The position numbers were made by a program, and so were the translations under genes. 64,000 nucleotides of DNA from Aureispira sp. CCB-E (GTDB taxonomy: Bacteria; Bacteroidota; Bacteroidia; Chitinophagales; Saprospiraceae). Location of the stretch: positions 6,401,001 to 6,465,000 of the forward strand of contig NZ_CP133671.1 in NCBI RefSeq assembly GCF_031326345.1, read 5' to 3'. Shown in pieces: positions 55,332 to 63,487 of this stretch (positions within the stretch are counted from its first letter, which is position 1; every line of letters begins with the position of its first letter). The notes under the pieces are model-generated. The model was not told the origin of the DNA. It was given only the letters and a program-made list of their open reading frames with translations, and ran no database searches.

Positions 55332-56225
55332 TTAATTATTATTTATATAATTTTGTTTTGCTCGAATCATTTGCTCCTGCATAGAAGGCTTAGGAGCACT
55401 CAAACGAATGGTGTTATCATAATGGAACAAAACTTTTTCTTTATTATTTTCTGCTTTATAACAATCAATTAGGAAGTAATTTGCTTCTAGCAAGATTTCA
55501 CTTGAAACCGTTTTCTTTTCTGCTATCTCCAATACTTTCTCTAATCTTGGTTTTGCTTTTGCAAGGTCACCAGAACGAGTAACCGATAATCGTGCCAATG
55601 TCATATTAACCATCACATTGTCTGGAAACTGCTTGTCCAAATCTTGAAGCATTCGTACCCCTTTCATTGGCATAACCGTTGCATCTACAGCGCTTAGTTC
55701 TAAATACATCAACCCCTCGTTTAGGGCGTGTTGCAACGTATCAGGTTCTAATTCTTGAGCTTTTTGTAAAGCTGCAATTGCCTGACGAGCAGCAAGAATT
55801 TTTTCATCATTTTTTGCACTGGTTTTAAAACCCATACCGTACGTTGTACCGGCAATTCCCCAGGCTTCTCCAGTATCTAATAATTCAGCCACTTTACGTG
55901 CATAATACCCACTGACAATATAATTGCCATACTCAAACCAGGTTCTTGAAATAAGTTTCAGAACCTCTGCCTCTTTAATTGTTGTCGCTGCTTGTGCCTT
56001 CTCTTTATCCAATTCTGCCAACCAAACGGTTTGCGAAGAATCCAATGCATTTCTAGCTTCTGCCAGCACAATTTCTTCTGTTAATAATTCTTTAGGTTCA
56101 TCCCCTGTTGTTTCACCCTTTTTTGTTTTAGGCACAGTATATCCCATTTGTCCTAAAACAACTAAGCTCAACAATAACACCAAAGAACTGGTGAGAACAC
56201 CAATTTGTAATTTAGATAAGTTCAT
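55332..56225 (-). CDS. Membrane-anchored TPR-like protein
   Basis: A 297-residue protein. One N-terminal membrane anchor (LQIGVLTSSLVLLLSLVVLGQM) is followed by a linker rich in Lys and Glu. Helical repeats then span about 60-290, such as ISRTWFEYGNYIVSGYYARK, AIAALQKAQELEPDTLQHAL, QFPDNVMVNMTLARLSVTRS and ILLEANYFLIDCYKAENNKE, in tetratricopeptide spacing. It should face the periplasm or cytoplasm from the inner membrane and bind partner proteins. The gene lies between HU (67 bp upstream) and the COX24-like gene, an order that recurs in Bacteroidota and suggests an operon. Function is unknown. Confidence 0.85.
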   Translation of the reverse strand: MNLSKLQIGVLTSSLVLLLSLVVLGQMGYTVPKTKKGETTGDEPKELLTEEIVLAEARNALDSSQTVWLAELDKEKAQAATTIKEAEVLKLISRTWFEYGNYIVSGYYARKVAELLDTGEAWGIAGTTYGMGFKTSAKNDEKILAARQAIAALQKAQELEPDTLQHALNEGLMYLELSAVDATVMPMKGVRMLQDLDKQFPDNVMVNMTLARLSVTRSGDLAKAKPRLEKVLEIAEKKTVSSEILLEANYFLIDCYKAENNKEKVLFHYDNTIRLSAPKPSMQEQMIRAKQNYINNN

Positions 56226-56292
56226 AAAGTATTTCTAACAAAGACAGAGATTCTGAAATTTTGTCATAAGAGTTGTTATAAAAGAAAGGCTA

Positions 56293-56595
56293 TTACTTAG
56301 CTGTTTCTTCTACTTCAACTTGGTCTTTAACTTTGTTAACAAACGCTTTAGCAGGCTTAAAAGCAGGGATATAATGTGCAGGAATCACGATCGCTTTATT
56401 TTGCTTAATGTTACGACCAATTTTCTTTGCACGTTTTTTAGCTATAAAGCTACCAAATCCACGAATGTAAACATTTTCCTTGTTCGCTAAGCTTTCTTTA
56501 ACTTCAGAGAAAAAGTTTTCCAAAGTCATTAATACATCAACCTTAGGAACGCCTGTCTTTTCAGCAATTCGAGAAACCAAATCAGCTTTTCTCAT
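56293..56595 (-). CDS. HU-family DNA-binding protein
   Basis: A 100-residue histone-like protein. The helical N-terminus RKADLVSRIAEKTGVPKVDV, the beta-arm region VYIRGFGSFIAKKRAKKIGR NIKQNK (in two parts) and the IPAHYIPAFKPAKAF segment are those of HU/IHF proteins. The PAHYIPAFKPAK form with a Pro in the arm indicates DNA bending. It is a nucleoid protein dimer. A hairpin with a TTTG-containing loop lies 55 bp upstream (56649-56678). Confidence 0.96.
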   Translation of the reverse strand: MRKADLVSRIAEKTGVPKVDVLMTLENFFSEVKESLANKENVYIRGFGSFIAKKRAKKIGRNIKQNKAIVIPAHYIPAFKPAKAFVNKVKDQVEVEETAK

Positions 56596-56648
56596 TTGTA
56601 TATTATTTCGTTTTAAAGTGTAAATAAACTAATTATGCTCTTACTCAT

Positions 56649-56678
56649 AAAGTGAGGCAAAGGTCTCACTTTTTTTTT
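56649..56678 (+). terminator. Terminator-like hairpin upstream of HU
   Basis: AAAGTGAG / CTCACTTT with loop GCAAAGGT and a T10 run on the plus strand. No plus-strand gene is known to need it. On the minus strand its loop reads ACCTTTGC, close to a -7 box for HU, so it may be part of the HU promoter instead. Confidence 0.4.
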
Positions 56679-56761
56679 TAAAAGAGAAATTGAGTATGTT
56701 TTTTTTGTACATTTTTTGAAAAAAATAACATATAAACGCTTATTAATGAAGTCTAAAGCCC

Positions 56762-57259
56762 TTATTTTAACAAAAAAGTAATTATAAAAAAAAGTAGCGA
56801 ACCAAAAAAATATCCTGCTAGTACATCAACTAGAAAGTGTTTCTTTAAAAATACGCGTGAATACCCAACTACTACTATAACAATTAAAAACACTGGCACA
56901 ATCAACAAATTCCCTGCCATATACTGTATATAAGACAACGATAAATAAACAAAAGAGATTCTAGAGGAATGGATGCTAGGAAAGCTTCCTGCATCTATCT
57001 TTTCAAATCCATTTTTAAATTTTTGTCCATTAGGTCTTGGTTTGTGCCAAAAATATTTAATTGCAGAGCAAACTATTTCGTTCAAGAAAAAGCCTGCCAA
57101 CAAAATGGGAAAATAAGTTTTGAATTGAGGGTGACTTGATAGAGTTGCTAAGGTTACTAGCAACAACAAAAAGGGATTTCCTATTGCCGTAAAATCACGA
57201 ATATACTCTGCATATTTGGTCTTCTTCAAAGACACCTGTTCTACTTCCTTATCTTCCAT
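56762..57259 (-). CDS. PAP2-family membrane phosphatase
   Basis: A 165-residue membrane protein. The phosphatase motifs are present: I in KYFWHKPRPNGQKF (KxxxxxxRP), II in SFPSIHSSRISFVY (PSxH form), and III in GYSRVFLKKHFLVDVLAGYF (SRxxxxxHxxxD). Hydrophobic helices lie at IGNPFLLLLVTLATL, TYFPILLAGFFLNEIV, LLIVPVFLIVIVVV and FGSLLFFIITFLL. It removes phosphate from a lipid such as phosphatidic acid, PGP or undecaprenyl pyrophosphate; which one is not clear. It is near pgsA, which would fit a phospholipid role. Confidence 0.9.
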   Translation of the reverse strand: MEDKEVEQVSLKKTKYAEYIRDFTAIGNPFLLLLVTLATLSSHPQFKTYFPILLAGFFLNEIVCSAIKYFWHKPRPNGQKFKNGFEKIDAGSFPSIHSSRISFVYLSLSYIQYMAGNLLIVPVFLIVIVVVGYSRVFLKKHFLVDVLAGYFFGSLLFFIITFLLK

Positions 57260-57492
57260 TGTATAATCGATTTTGAAAAGTATATATTAAAATAACTTTT
57301 CTTCGTGGCAAAATCGCATTAATCTTTCATCAAAAAAAACCTAAAAAGTTGCTAATCAACCACAAAGCACTCACTACACCAACTGCTGCAAAAGTACTTT
57401 TTTTATTTTTTTGCAAAAAACGAAAAAATCCACGAAATATTAATATAAGTAATGTTATGAATTTGTCAAAAAAAATTTAGGCAATGCGTTTG

Positions 57493-58089
57493 CTATTCAT
57501 AGGTTGTTACTTCCTTAACGGCCTTCCAGTTTTTCATAAAGAAACGCAACCCCGAACCTACCGTCAAAGCCAAAGAAGCCAAAATCATTAAATGCATCAA
57601 CCACCACATAATAGCAGGAGTTCCGACAGGATTGGCTTCAGGATACAGATTAAACATTAGATAAAAATAAGCACATGGTAATGTAATCATTTGCATCACT
57701 GTCTTGGCTTTTCCTGACCAAGATGCTGCTACAACAATAGGCTTTTTTCTGAGCAAAAATATGAGTCGATAAACTGTAATCACCACTTCCCTTAAAAAGA
57801 TGGGGACAATCCACCATATCGAATACATATTCTCAAAAAAAACATTGGACAAAGCGACAAAACTCCCCAATACAATTATTTTATCTGCTATGGGGTCCAA
57901 AATTTTACCTAATTTTGTAATCAAATTATAACGCCTAGCATACCAGCCATCTAACCAATCTGTAAATGCTGCAATTGCAAATAAAATTGCAGCCCACATA
58001 CGAATATTAAAATTTCCTTTCACCATCATATAAGGCACAATGAATCCCAATATAATTCGTAGTATGGTCAATGAATTTGGTACATTCAT
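57493..58089 (-). CDS. pgsA: CDP-diacylglycerol-glycerol-3-phosphate 3-phosphatidyltransferase (PgsA-like)
   Basis: A 198-residue inner-membrane enzyme. The ATG at 58089 (MNVPNSLTILRIILGFIVPY) gives the family N-terminus; the longer frame to 58209 does not fit. The CDP-alcohol phosphotransferase signature D-G-x2-A-R-x8-G-x3-D-x3-D is met by DGWYARRYNLITKLGKILDP IADK (in two parts). Several hydrophobic helices follow. PgsA makes phosphatidylglycerol phosphate. The motif cannot separate PgsA from phosphatidylserine synthase relatives with full certainty, but the NVPNxLTxLRI start is typical of PgsA. Confidence 0.9.
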   Translation of the reverse strand: MNVPNSLTILRIILGFIVPYMMVKGNFNIRMWAAILFAIAAFTDWLDGWYARRYNLITKLGKILDPIADKIIVLGSFVALSNVFFENMYSIWWIVPIFLREVVITVYRLIFLLRKKPIVVAASWSGKAKTVMQMITLPCAYFYLMFNLYPEANPVGTPAIMWWLMHLMILASLALTVGSGLRFFMKNWKAVKEVTTYE

Positions 58090-58571
58090 AAGATATAAGT
58101 TCTTGTTAGAAAGTAAATGGTCCGCAATAGTATAGTTAACAGAGATTTGCTCTTTACCAATTGTTCTGTAATAGCAAGTTGTTTTATAAGCAAAACCCCA
58201 TACTCCCATTTATACAACAATACTTTGTTCTTTATTTTAAGCAATAGTTCGTTGAAACCACGCAGTAGCAGCGCAGCTAAACTTTATTAATTTGATAATC
58301 AACAAATTGTAGATTTGTTGTTTTTTTTTTGTTATAATTTTGATTATCAAACTAATATAAATGTGTTTTTTTATCTTTTTGGTAAAAAAGTAAAAAACTA
58401 AGCTTGCGCCCTCATGAGCGTAGCGAACTAATCAACGAACTACTATTTAATAATAGCCTTCCTTTCTAAACTTTATTAGATAAGAAGTTTTATAAAAAAC
58501 AAAGCCCCATTATAAGGTACAAAATTAATCAATTCTATTAGAAGCACCTTATTTTTCTCTAAAAATGCACC
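58090..58571. other. Spacer between pgsA and rnhB holding a repeat
   Basis: The gap is mostly the nested inverted-repeat copy 3 (58245-58442). The remainder is AT-rich without recognised genes. Confidence 0.6.
58245..58442. repeat. Nested inverted-repeat element, copy 3
   Basis: The outer arms TAGTTCGTTGA (58245-58255) and TCAACGAACTA (58432-58442) are exact complements and identical to copy 1. The inner arms at 58287-58302 and 58340-58355 pair over 16 bp with one mismatch. The stretch after the inner hairpin (about 58345-58398) is nearly identical to copy 1. Compared with copy 1 it carries two extra insertions: the 32-bp palindromic module at 58251-58283 and a segment near the right arm. 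That module arrangement suggests a mosaic mobile repeat. Confidence 0.8.
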
Positions 58572-59186
58572 TTATTTTTTTTTGTCAACAGAGACTAAGT
58601 CTAAATCATCTGTTTTGAGGCGAAAGGTTTTGCGATGGTATTGGGTATAACCATGGTCAACGAGTGCTTGACGATGCGCTTTGGTGGGATAGCCTTTGTT
58701 TTTTTTCCATTCATATGCTGCGTGTTTTTCATGCAAGGCAAGCATATAATCATCTCGGTACGTTTTTGCCAAAATAGAAGCAGCGGCAATAGACATGTAT
58801 TTGCTGTCTCCTTTTACGATACAATCGTGTGTTAGTTTTTTATAAGGCTTAAAACGGTTGCCATCAATAAGCAAGTGTTCGGGCTGCACAGACAACTGCT
58901 CTACAGCTCGATGCATTGCCAAAAAAGAAGCGTTTAAAATATTGATTTCATCAATTTCTGCTTCATCAACAACCCCTACTGCCCAAGCTACAGCTTCGTT
59001 TTCAATAATCGTTCGCAGCTTGTAACGATCCTTTTCTTTTATTTTTTTCGAATCATTTAGCAATGGGCATTCAAAGTCAGGCGGTAAGATTACGGCGGCG
59101 GCATACACTGCCCCAGCCAAACACCCTCGTCCTGCTTCGTCACATCCTGCTTCTATCTTATCTTTGTGTAAATAATTTAACAGCAA
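58572..59186 (-). CDS. rnhB: Ribonuclease HII
   Basis: A 204-residue enzyme that cuts RNA in RNA-DNA hybrids and single ribonucleotides in DNA. The signature [20 protein letters not shown] carries the catalytic Asp and Glu; the other acidic residues are in HLLIDGNRF and [38 protein letters not shown] and the terminal HRKTF segment are conserved. The gene starts one base after the stop codon of the DinB-like gene (reading on the minus strand), so the two are coupled. Confidence 0.96.
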   Translation of the reverse strand: MLLNYLHKDKIEAGCDEAGRGCLAGAVYAAAVILPPDFECPLLNDSKKIKEKDRYKLRTIIENEAVAWAVGVVDEAEIDEINILNASFLAMHRAVEQLSVQPEHLLIDGNRFKPYKKLTHDCIVKGDSKYMSIAAASILAKTYRDDYMLALHEKHAAYEWKKNKGYPTKAHRQALVDHGYTQYHRKTFRLKTDDLDLVSVDKKK

Positions 59187-59187
59187 C

Positions 59188-59643
59188 TTATAATAATTTT
59201 TTGAGTGCTAACAAATAGCCATAATGAATTCCTTCGTGTACATTATTAAAACGAACCGTATCTTCTATAGAGGTAAGATGAGTTCCAAAACCTACTGTAT
59301 AAGGCTTGAATGTCTGAAACTTTCCTTCTTCTAAATCTTTTTCTAACAAATCGACTGATTTTAGTAACATTTCCTTTAACCAGTCAACCTCCTCTTGAGT
59401 TACAGGTGCTTCAGGGGCACTCCCTTTTTTATATTTTATCCCTATTGATTTATCCACATAAGGGGTAAGATTGGACAACCCATAGCACAATAATTGTTGC
59501 ACAACCAAGCAATGACCAATATTCCAAACAATATTGTTCTTGTGACTCTCTGGAATATAGTTTAATTGTTCCAAGCTCAAACCATCAAGCTCTTTGACTA
59601 AGGTAGTTCTAATTTGTCGAAGTAATTGAATGTGTTCTTTCAT
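59188..59643 (-). CDS. DinB-family four-helix protein
   Basis: A 151-residue protein with DinB/YfiT features: [20 protein letters not shown] as helix 1, the metal-ligand motif [20 protein letters not shown] in helix 2, and [19 protein letters not shown] in helix 4 with the second His pair (HxxxH). The metal-binding His are in place, so it may be a metal-dependent hydrolase or thiol transferase; the family is functionally mixed. It is cotranscribed with rnhB (1-bp gap) and lies 61 bp downstream of ruvB. Confidence 0.85.
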   Translation of the reverse strand: MKEHIQLLRQIRTTLVKELDGLSLEQLNYIPESHKNNIVWNIGHCLVVQQLLCYGLSNLTPYVDKSIGIKYKKGSAPEAPVTQEEVDWLKEMLLKSVDLLEKDLEEGKFQTFKPYTVGFGTHLTSIEDTVRFNNVHEGIHYGYLLALKKLL

Positions 59644-59703
59644 CGTTTATTTTACTTTTGAATTGTAATCTCTTAGATCATACTAAAAACCTTCTAAAGA
59701 TAA

Positions 59704-60741
59704 TTAGAAAAGCGAGCCTTGTGAACCATCATTGTTTTGTTTGGGCGCAATTCCCAAATGTTCGTACGCTTTAAGTGTTGTTTCTCTTCCTCTAGGCGTC
59801 CGCTTCAAATAACCTTGTTGGATTAAGTAAGGCTCATGTACATCTTCAACGGTTCCTGGCTCTTCACCAACTGCGGTAGCGATAGTCGTTAAACCAACGG
59901 GACCGCCTCCAAAGCTTTCGATAATCGTTCTAAGAATCTTATTGTCCATCTCGTCTAGTCCTCTATCGTCAACATTCAAGGCATCCAAACCATATTTAGC
60001 AATATTAGAGTCAATCGTCCCATTGCCTTTTATTTGGGCAAAATCGCGAACTCGGCGTAGTAAAGCATTGGCAATACGAGGCGTTCCTCTACTTCTTCTC
60101 GCGATCTCCTCGGCCCCATCTTGTGTAATTGGCACATTTAGGATATTAGCAGAACGTTTGATAATGTTGACTAATGTCTCTATATCATAATAATTGAGCA
60201 AACAAGTAATACCAAAACGAGCACGCATAGGAGAAGTCAACAGTCCCATTCGAGTGGTAGCGCCTACTAATGTAAATGGATTTAATGCAATCTGAATAGT
60301 ACGAGCATTAGGACCAGAATCTATCATAATATCAATTCTATAATCCTCCATAGCAGAGTAAAGGTATTCCTCAACGACTGTATTTAATCGGTGAATCTCA
60401 TCTATAAATAAGACATCGTTCTCGCCCAAGTTGGTTAGTAAACCCGCCAAATCGCCTGCTTTCTCCAAAACAGGACCTGAAGTCATTTTGATATCTGCTC
60501 CCAATTCATTGGCGATAATCAACGACAAGGTAGTCTTACCCAAACCAGGAGGTCCATGCAACAACACATGATCTAATGCTTCTTCTCGCATTTTAGCAGC
60601 CTCAATAAATACCTTAAGGTTTTCAACCAATTTTTTTTGCCCACTAAAGTCTTCCAGCATTTTGGGACGCAGTGCTTTTTCAACTGCCAATTCGCTGTTA
60701 TCATAATTCTCATTAGTAGGATCTAAATGTTCGTTCTTCAT
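59704..60741 (-). CDS. ruvB: Holliday junction branch-migration helicase subunit RuvB
   Basis: A 345-residue AAA+ ATPase that drives Holliday-junction branch migration with RuvA. Motifs: [20 protein letters not shown] at the N-terminus, Walker [21 protein letters not shown] (about 65-84), Walker [12 protein letters not shown], sensor [21 protein letters not shown], arginine finger and sensor II in [21 protein letters not shown] winged-helix C-terminus ([32 protein letters not shown]) completes it. Length is standard. Reading on its own strand it comes first in a run with the DinB-like and rnhB genes. A TATGTTTG box ends only 4 bp before the ATG, so its transcript might be leaderless (low confidence). 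Confidence 0.97.
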   Translation of the reverse strand: MKNEHLDPTNENYDNSELAVEKALRPKMLEDFSGQKKLVENLKVFIEAAKMREEALDHVLLHGPPGLGKTTLSLIIANELGADIKMTSGPVLEKAGDLAGLLTNLGENDVLFIDEIHRLNTVVEEYLYSAMEDYRIDIMIDSGPNARTIQIALNPFTLVGATTRMGLLTSPMRARFGITCLLNYYDIETLVNIIKRSANILNVPITQDGAEEIARRSRGTPRIANALLRRVRDFAQIKGNGTIDSNIAKYGLDALNVDDRGLDEMDNKILRTIIESFGGGPVGLTTIATAVGEEPGTVEDVHEPYLIQQGYLKRTPRGRETTLKAYEHLGIAPKQNNDGSQGSLF

Positions 60742-60832
60742 AATTCAAACATACAAAAAAGCAAACAAATTGTTTTAGTTTTTTTATAAATTTTACGGTA
60801 TTGTCCTCTGCTATTTTTTAGTTTTCACAAAA

Positions 60833-61066
60833 AAAGGGACTACTCAATTTAATGAGCAGTCCCCCACGCAATAGTTTTACCCTATATAAAACTATCTTCT
60901 TGAGTCGCGATATGCGAGCATGCAGGAGCCTCCTACACTTCCGACATGCTCCTATACCATTAGGATAGCCTACCAAAATGTGGTATTTTCTTAAAAGAGA
61001 GCCGCGACCAAACGGCTCTCCAAGGCAATTGTTTCGCTCGCAGCAAAACAAGTTTTATTTATTTTC
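60833..61066 (-). ncRNA. Candidate structured non-coding RNA
   Basis: On the minus strand, six hairpins follow within about 210 bases: GAGAGCCG / CGGCTCTC (61012-61019 with 60997-61004), TACC / GGTA, TCCTA / TAGGA, GAGCATG / CATGCTC enclosing AGGAGGCTCCT, ATAGTTTTA / TAAAACTAT, and the terminator GGGACTGCTCA / TTGAGTAGTCCC followed by T7. The block is visibly richer in G and C than its surroundings and has no supported protein. The 5' end is not certain; additional pairing (ATCAAC / GTTGAT with GCAC-AAAA-GTGC inside, about 61110-61165) suggests a start near 61175. Signature motifs of tmRNA, RNase P RNA and SRP RNA were looked for and not found. Confidence 0.6.
60834..60866 (-). terminator. 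Terminator of the candidate ncRNA
   Basis: On the minus strand GGGACTGCTCATTAA / ATTGAGTAGTCCC, then TTTTTTT. It is a strong intrinsic terminator, oriented away from the TlpA-like gene. Confidence 0.85.
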
Positions 61067-61779
61067 GCCTCTGTCTTATTCAATTACCACTTCGTAGATT
61101 AGTTTGCTATATATATCAACAGCACTTTTGTGCCACCAACACGAACGTACTCGAAGCGTTGATTCAACTGACTCGGCAATATTTTTTTTATAAAAATGGA
61201 AATGTTACATAAGTAGATTGGTATCAAGCCATCACTCGTGATGACAAACAGCTTACTTAAGTTTGTATAGGATTATACTTTGACAAAAACAACGTTATGT
61301 CTCAGGCTACTTATACACGTTCCATTACTCATTTTAGAGTGGTTTATTATTTTCTGAATAGTAAAAAATAAAATCGTGTAAAGTTTTTGCATAAATAAGA
61401 AGTATTAAAATAATTTGTTGTTGTTTTTGTTGTTCATTTATAATTATCTCAAAATAAAGTTGAGTAATTATTCTTGTGAATAGAAAATTTCACATTGGAA
61501 TACTAGCAATACGAAGGGAAATCTGAATATGCTGCTTCCTTTTTAATTTTTTTGTAATTTTTTTTAAAAGTTTTTTGCCATGCTATGTGCGCACGTCCAT
61601 TCTCTCTACTTCTTATAAGTTCTTCAAAAGAAAAATTCACACTTGCTCTAGCCCTCCCTTTTAAGTACTGAACTATGATTATCAAATATTTGATGTAATT
61701 ATTTTTGTTCCAATCAGTACTTTTGGCAGTCAACAAACATAAATATCCAAACATGTACATATCTTTATATAACTATTTG

Positions 61780-61787
61780 TATCTTTG
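61780..61787 (+). promoter_or_regulatory. Bacteroidota-type -7 box TATCTTTG
   Basis: TATCTTTGCCC fits TAnnTTTG exactly and is directed at the TlpA-like gene, giving a leader of about 180 bases. Confidence 0.5.
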
Positions 61788-61974
61788 CCCAAGATTTGAA
61801 ATTTTAGAGAAAATTTCGCTTATTCTCATCCCCACTATCCACACCTAGTGTTGGATTTTTACACCGTACCTAACCACCTTTAATTACTGACACGACCAAA
61901 GTAATTAAATCAATTGCTTCTAACGTAAAAGTACTAGAAGTTCATATTTACATTTGCACACTAAAAAATCAATC

Positions 61975-63237
61975 ATGAAACACTTTTTATACTTTGTCGC
62001 ATGCCTGCTTATTGGTTTCTATGCTTGCAGCTCACCCACCACCGTCAACCTTGATTCACAGTCCATTTTAAACCTAACAGAAGGAATTTGGCGAGGTGTT
62101 TTGAATATAGGAAATGATACCAATCCTTTAGAAATCCCATTTAATTTTGAAGTTGTTAATGATCAAAAAATTGTCATTCACAACGGAGATGAGCACATAG
62201 AAGTAACGGACATTAATTATAATGAGAAGAACAATAGCTTCTCTATCAAAATGCCTGTTTTTGGGTCAGAATTTAAGTTAGTTAATCACCAAAATAGATG
62301 GGAAGGAGAATGGTATAATTACAATAAAAAAGATTACAAAATTCCATTTGAAGCCATCAATAATACGCCTGAACGTTTTCAAAGTACTGGTACCTCTACC
62401 GAAGTTATAGCTTTAGAAAAAAGATGGAAAGTAACATTTAGCCCCAATACAGAAAATAGTTATCCTGCTATTGGTCTGTTTAATATTTTAGAAAATGGAA
62501 AAGCAACGGGGACGTTTTTAACTCAAACAGGTGATTATCGTTATTTGGAAGGTGCTTTAAATGGCAAGGAATTAAAACTATCTTGCTTTGACGGTGCACA
62601 CGCCTTTTTATTCAAAGCAACTCTGCAAGATGACGGGAGTTTGAAAGGTGATTTTTGGTCTGGCAATCACTGGCACGAACCATGGGTAGCTGTGCCTGAC
62701 GAAACTTTCGAGTTGGTCCCAATGAACCAATTAACTTATCTCAAAGAAGGCTATGACAAACTAGCGTTTCGTTTTCCAACAATCAATGGGGACACTATAA
62801 GCTTAGAAGACGAACGTTTTCAAGGAAAGCCAACTATTGTTCAAATTACAGGAACTTGGTGCCCTAACTGCATGGATGAAACGCGCTTTTTGGTGGATGT
62901 TTACAAAAAATATCAACATAAAGGCTTGGAAATTATTGCTATTGACTACGAAGTTGTCAATGATTTTAACACCTTTCAAAAGAATGCAACTCGCATAAAA
63001 AAACATCTTGGCATTGAGTATCCTATTGTATTTGGAGGACCTGCCAAAAAATCAGAAGCAGTCAAAACATTGCCCATGTTGAATCACATCATGTCTTATC
63101 CTACGGCCATTTTTATTGATAAAAATGGGGTTATCAAAGAAATTCATACGGGCTTCTCTGGTCCTGGAACAGGTGATTTATATCAAGAATATGTAGACAA
63201 AACGATTGCACTAGTAGAAAAAATGCTTGCGGAGTAG
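61975..63237 (+). CDS. TlpA-like thioredoxin-fold lipoprotein
   Basis: The ATG at 61975 gives MKHFLYFVACLLIGFYACSS with lipobox FYAC; a TTG seven codons upstream is the alternative. The product has 420 residues. The N-terminal half (about 35-260) matches the stand-alone lipoprotein at 18168 (GIWRGVLNIGND; KRWKVTFSPN; YLEGALNGKELKLSCFDGAH; GDFWSGNHWHEPW). The C-terminal half (about 270-415) is a thioredoxin-like TlpA domain with the redox motif GTWCPNCMDETRFLVDVYKK and the cis-Pro region MSYPTAIFIDKNGVIKEIHT. It should be a membrane-anchored periplasmic thiol-disulphide oxidoreductase; partner proteins are unknown. Confidence 0.9.
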   Translation: MKHFLYFVACLLIGFYACSSPTTVNLDSQSILNLTEGIWRGVLNIGNDTNPLEIPFNFEVVNDQKIVIHNGDEHIEVTDINYNEKNNSFSIKMPVFGSEFKLVNHQNRWEGEWYNYNKKDYKIPFEAINNTPERFQSTGTSTEVIALEKRWKVTFSPNTENSYPAIGLFNILENGKATGTFLTQTGDYRYLEGALNGKELKLSCFDGAHAFLFKATLQDDGSLKGDFWSGNHWHEPWVAVPDETFELVPMNQLTYLKEGYDKLAFRFPTINGDTISLEDERFQGKPTIVQITGTWCPNCMDETRFLVDVYKKYQHKGLEIIAIDYEVVNDFNTFQKNATRIKKHLGIEYPIVFGGPAKKSEAVKTLPMLNHIMSYPTAIFIDKNGVIKEIHTGFSGPGTGDLYQEYVDKTIALVEKMLAE

Positions 63238-63299
63238 TTGGCAACAAACAACACTTTAGTTATCATGTGTTGATGATGTCTTTGCTCGTTCAAAAAATG

Positions 63300-63334
63300 A
63301 AAGCAATTTCAGTTGACCTTGAAATTGCTTTTTG
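63300..63334 (+). terminator. Rho-independent terminator
   Basis: Stem AAAGCAATTTCA / TGAAATTGCTTT with an 8-base loop and T5, after the TlpA-like gene. Confidence 0.85.
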
Positions 63335-63426
63335 TTTTCCAATCATTCTCATTCTAACACTAGTTCACTTACTCAGCCTATAAATAAAAATAAAACCCAA
63401 TGGGTTTTTAAATATTCTTAATTGGA

Positions 63427-63434
63427 TACCTTTG
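63427..63434 (+). promoter_or_regulatory. Bacteroidota-type -7 box TACCTTTG
   Basis: An exact TAnnTTTG match followed by CACC, 53 bp before the ATG of the MATE gene. An ATTGG lies just upstream but at the wrong distance for a -33 element. Confidence 0.55.
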
Positions 63435-63487
63435 CACCAAAGTAGCCATAGTGGTATTCCAAAACTATCTTATCATCGACATTTCTC

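Larger units (their letters stand above)
60742..61974. other. Long intergenic region holding a candidate ncRNA
   Basis: About 1.2 kb between divergent ruvB and the TlpA-like gene. The half next to ruvB holds a hairpin-rich block on the minus strand (60833-61066, perhaps to 61175). A TATCTTTG box at 61780-61787 is directed at the TlpA-like gene. The minus-strand frames at 60818-61051 (77 codons) and 61503-61760 (85 codons) show no family features and are not called. Confidence 0.6.

Noticed and set aside
60818-61051. A 77-codon Cys/Arg-rich minus-strand frame
   Set aside because: It covers the hairpins and the intrinsic terminator of the candidate ncRNA and shows no recognisable protein features.
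60836-61175. tmRNA, RNase P RNA or SRP RNA as identity of the structured block
   Set aside because: No tRNA-like ends or ALAA tag, no GAGGAAAGTCC/ACAGAA pair, and no CCGGAAGG loop with AGCAG were found. A GGCGAAAAT resembling a tag start is followed at once by a stop codon.
61503-61760. An 85-codon minus-strand frame upstream of the TlpA-like gene
   Set aside because: No signal peptide, domain or promoter was found; it may be real but is not supported.
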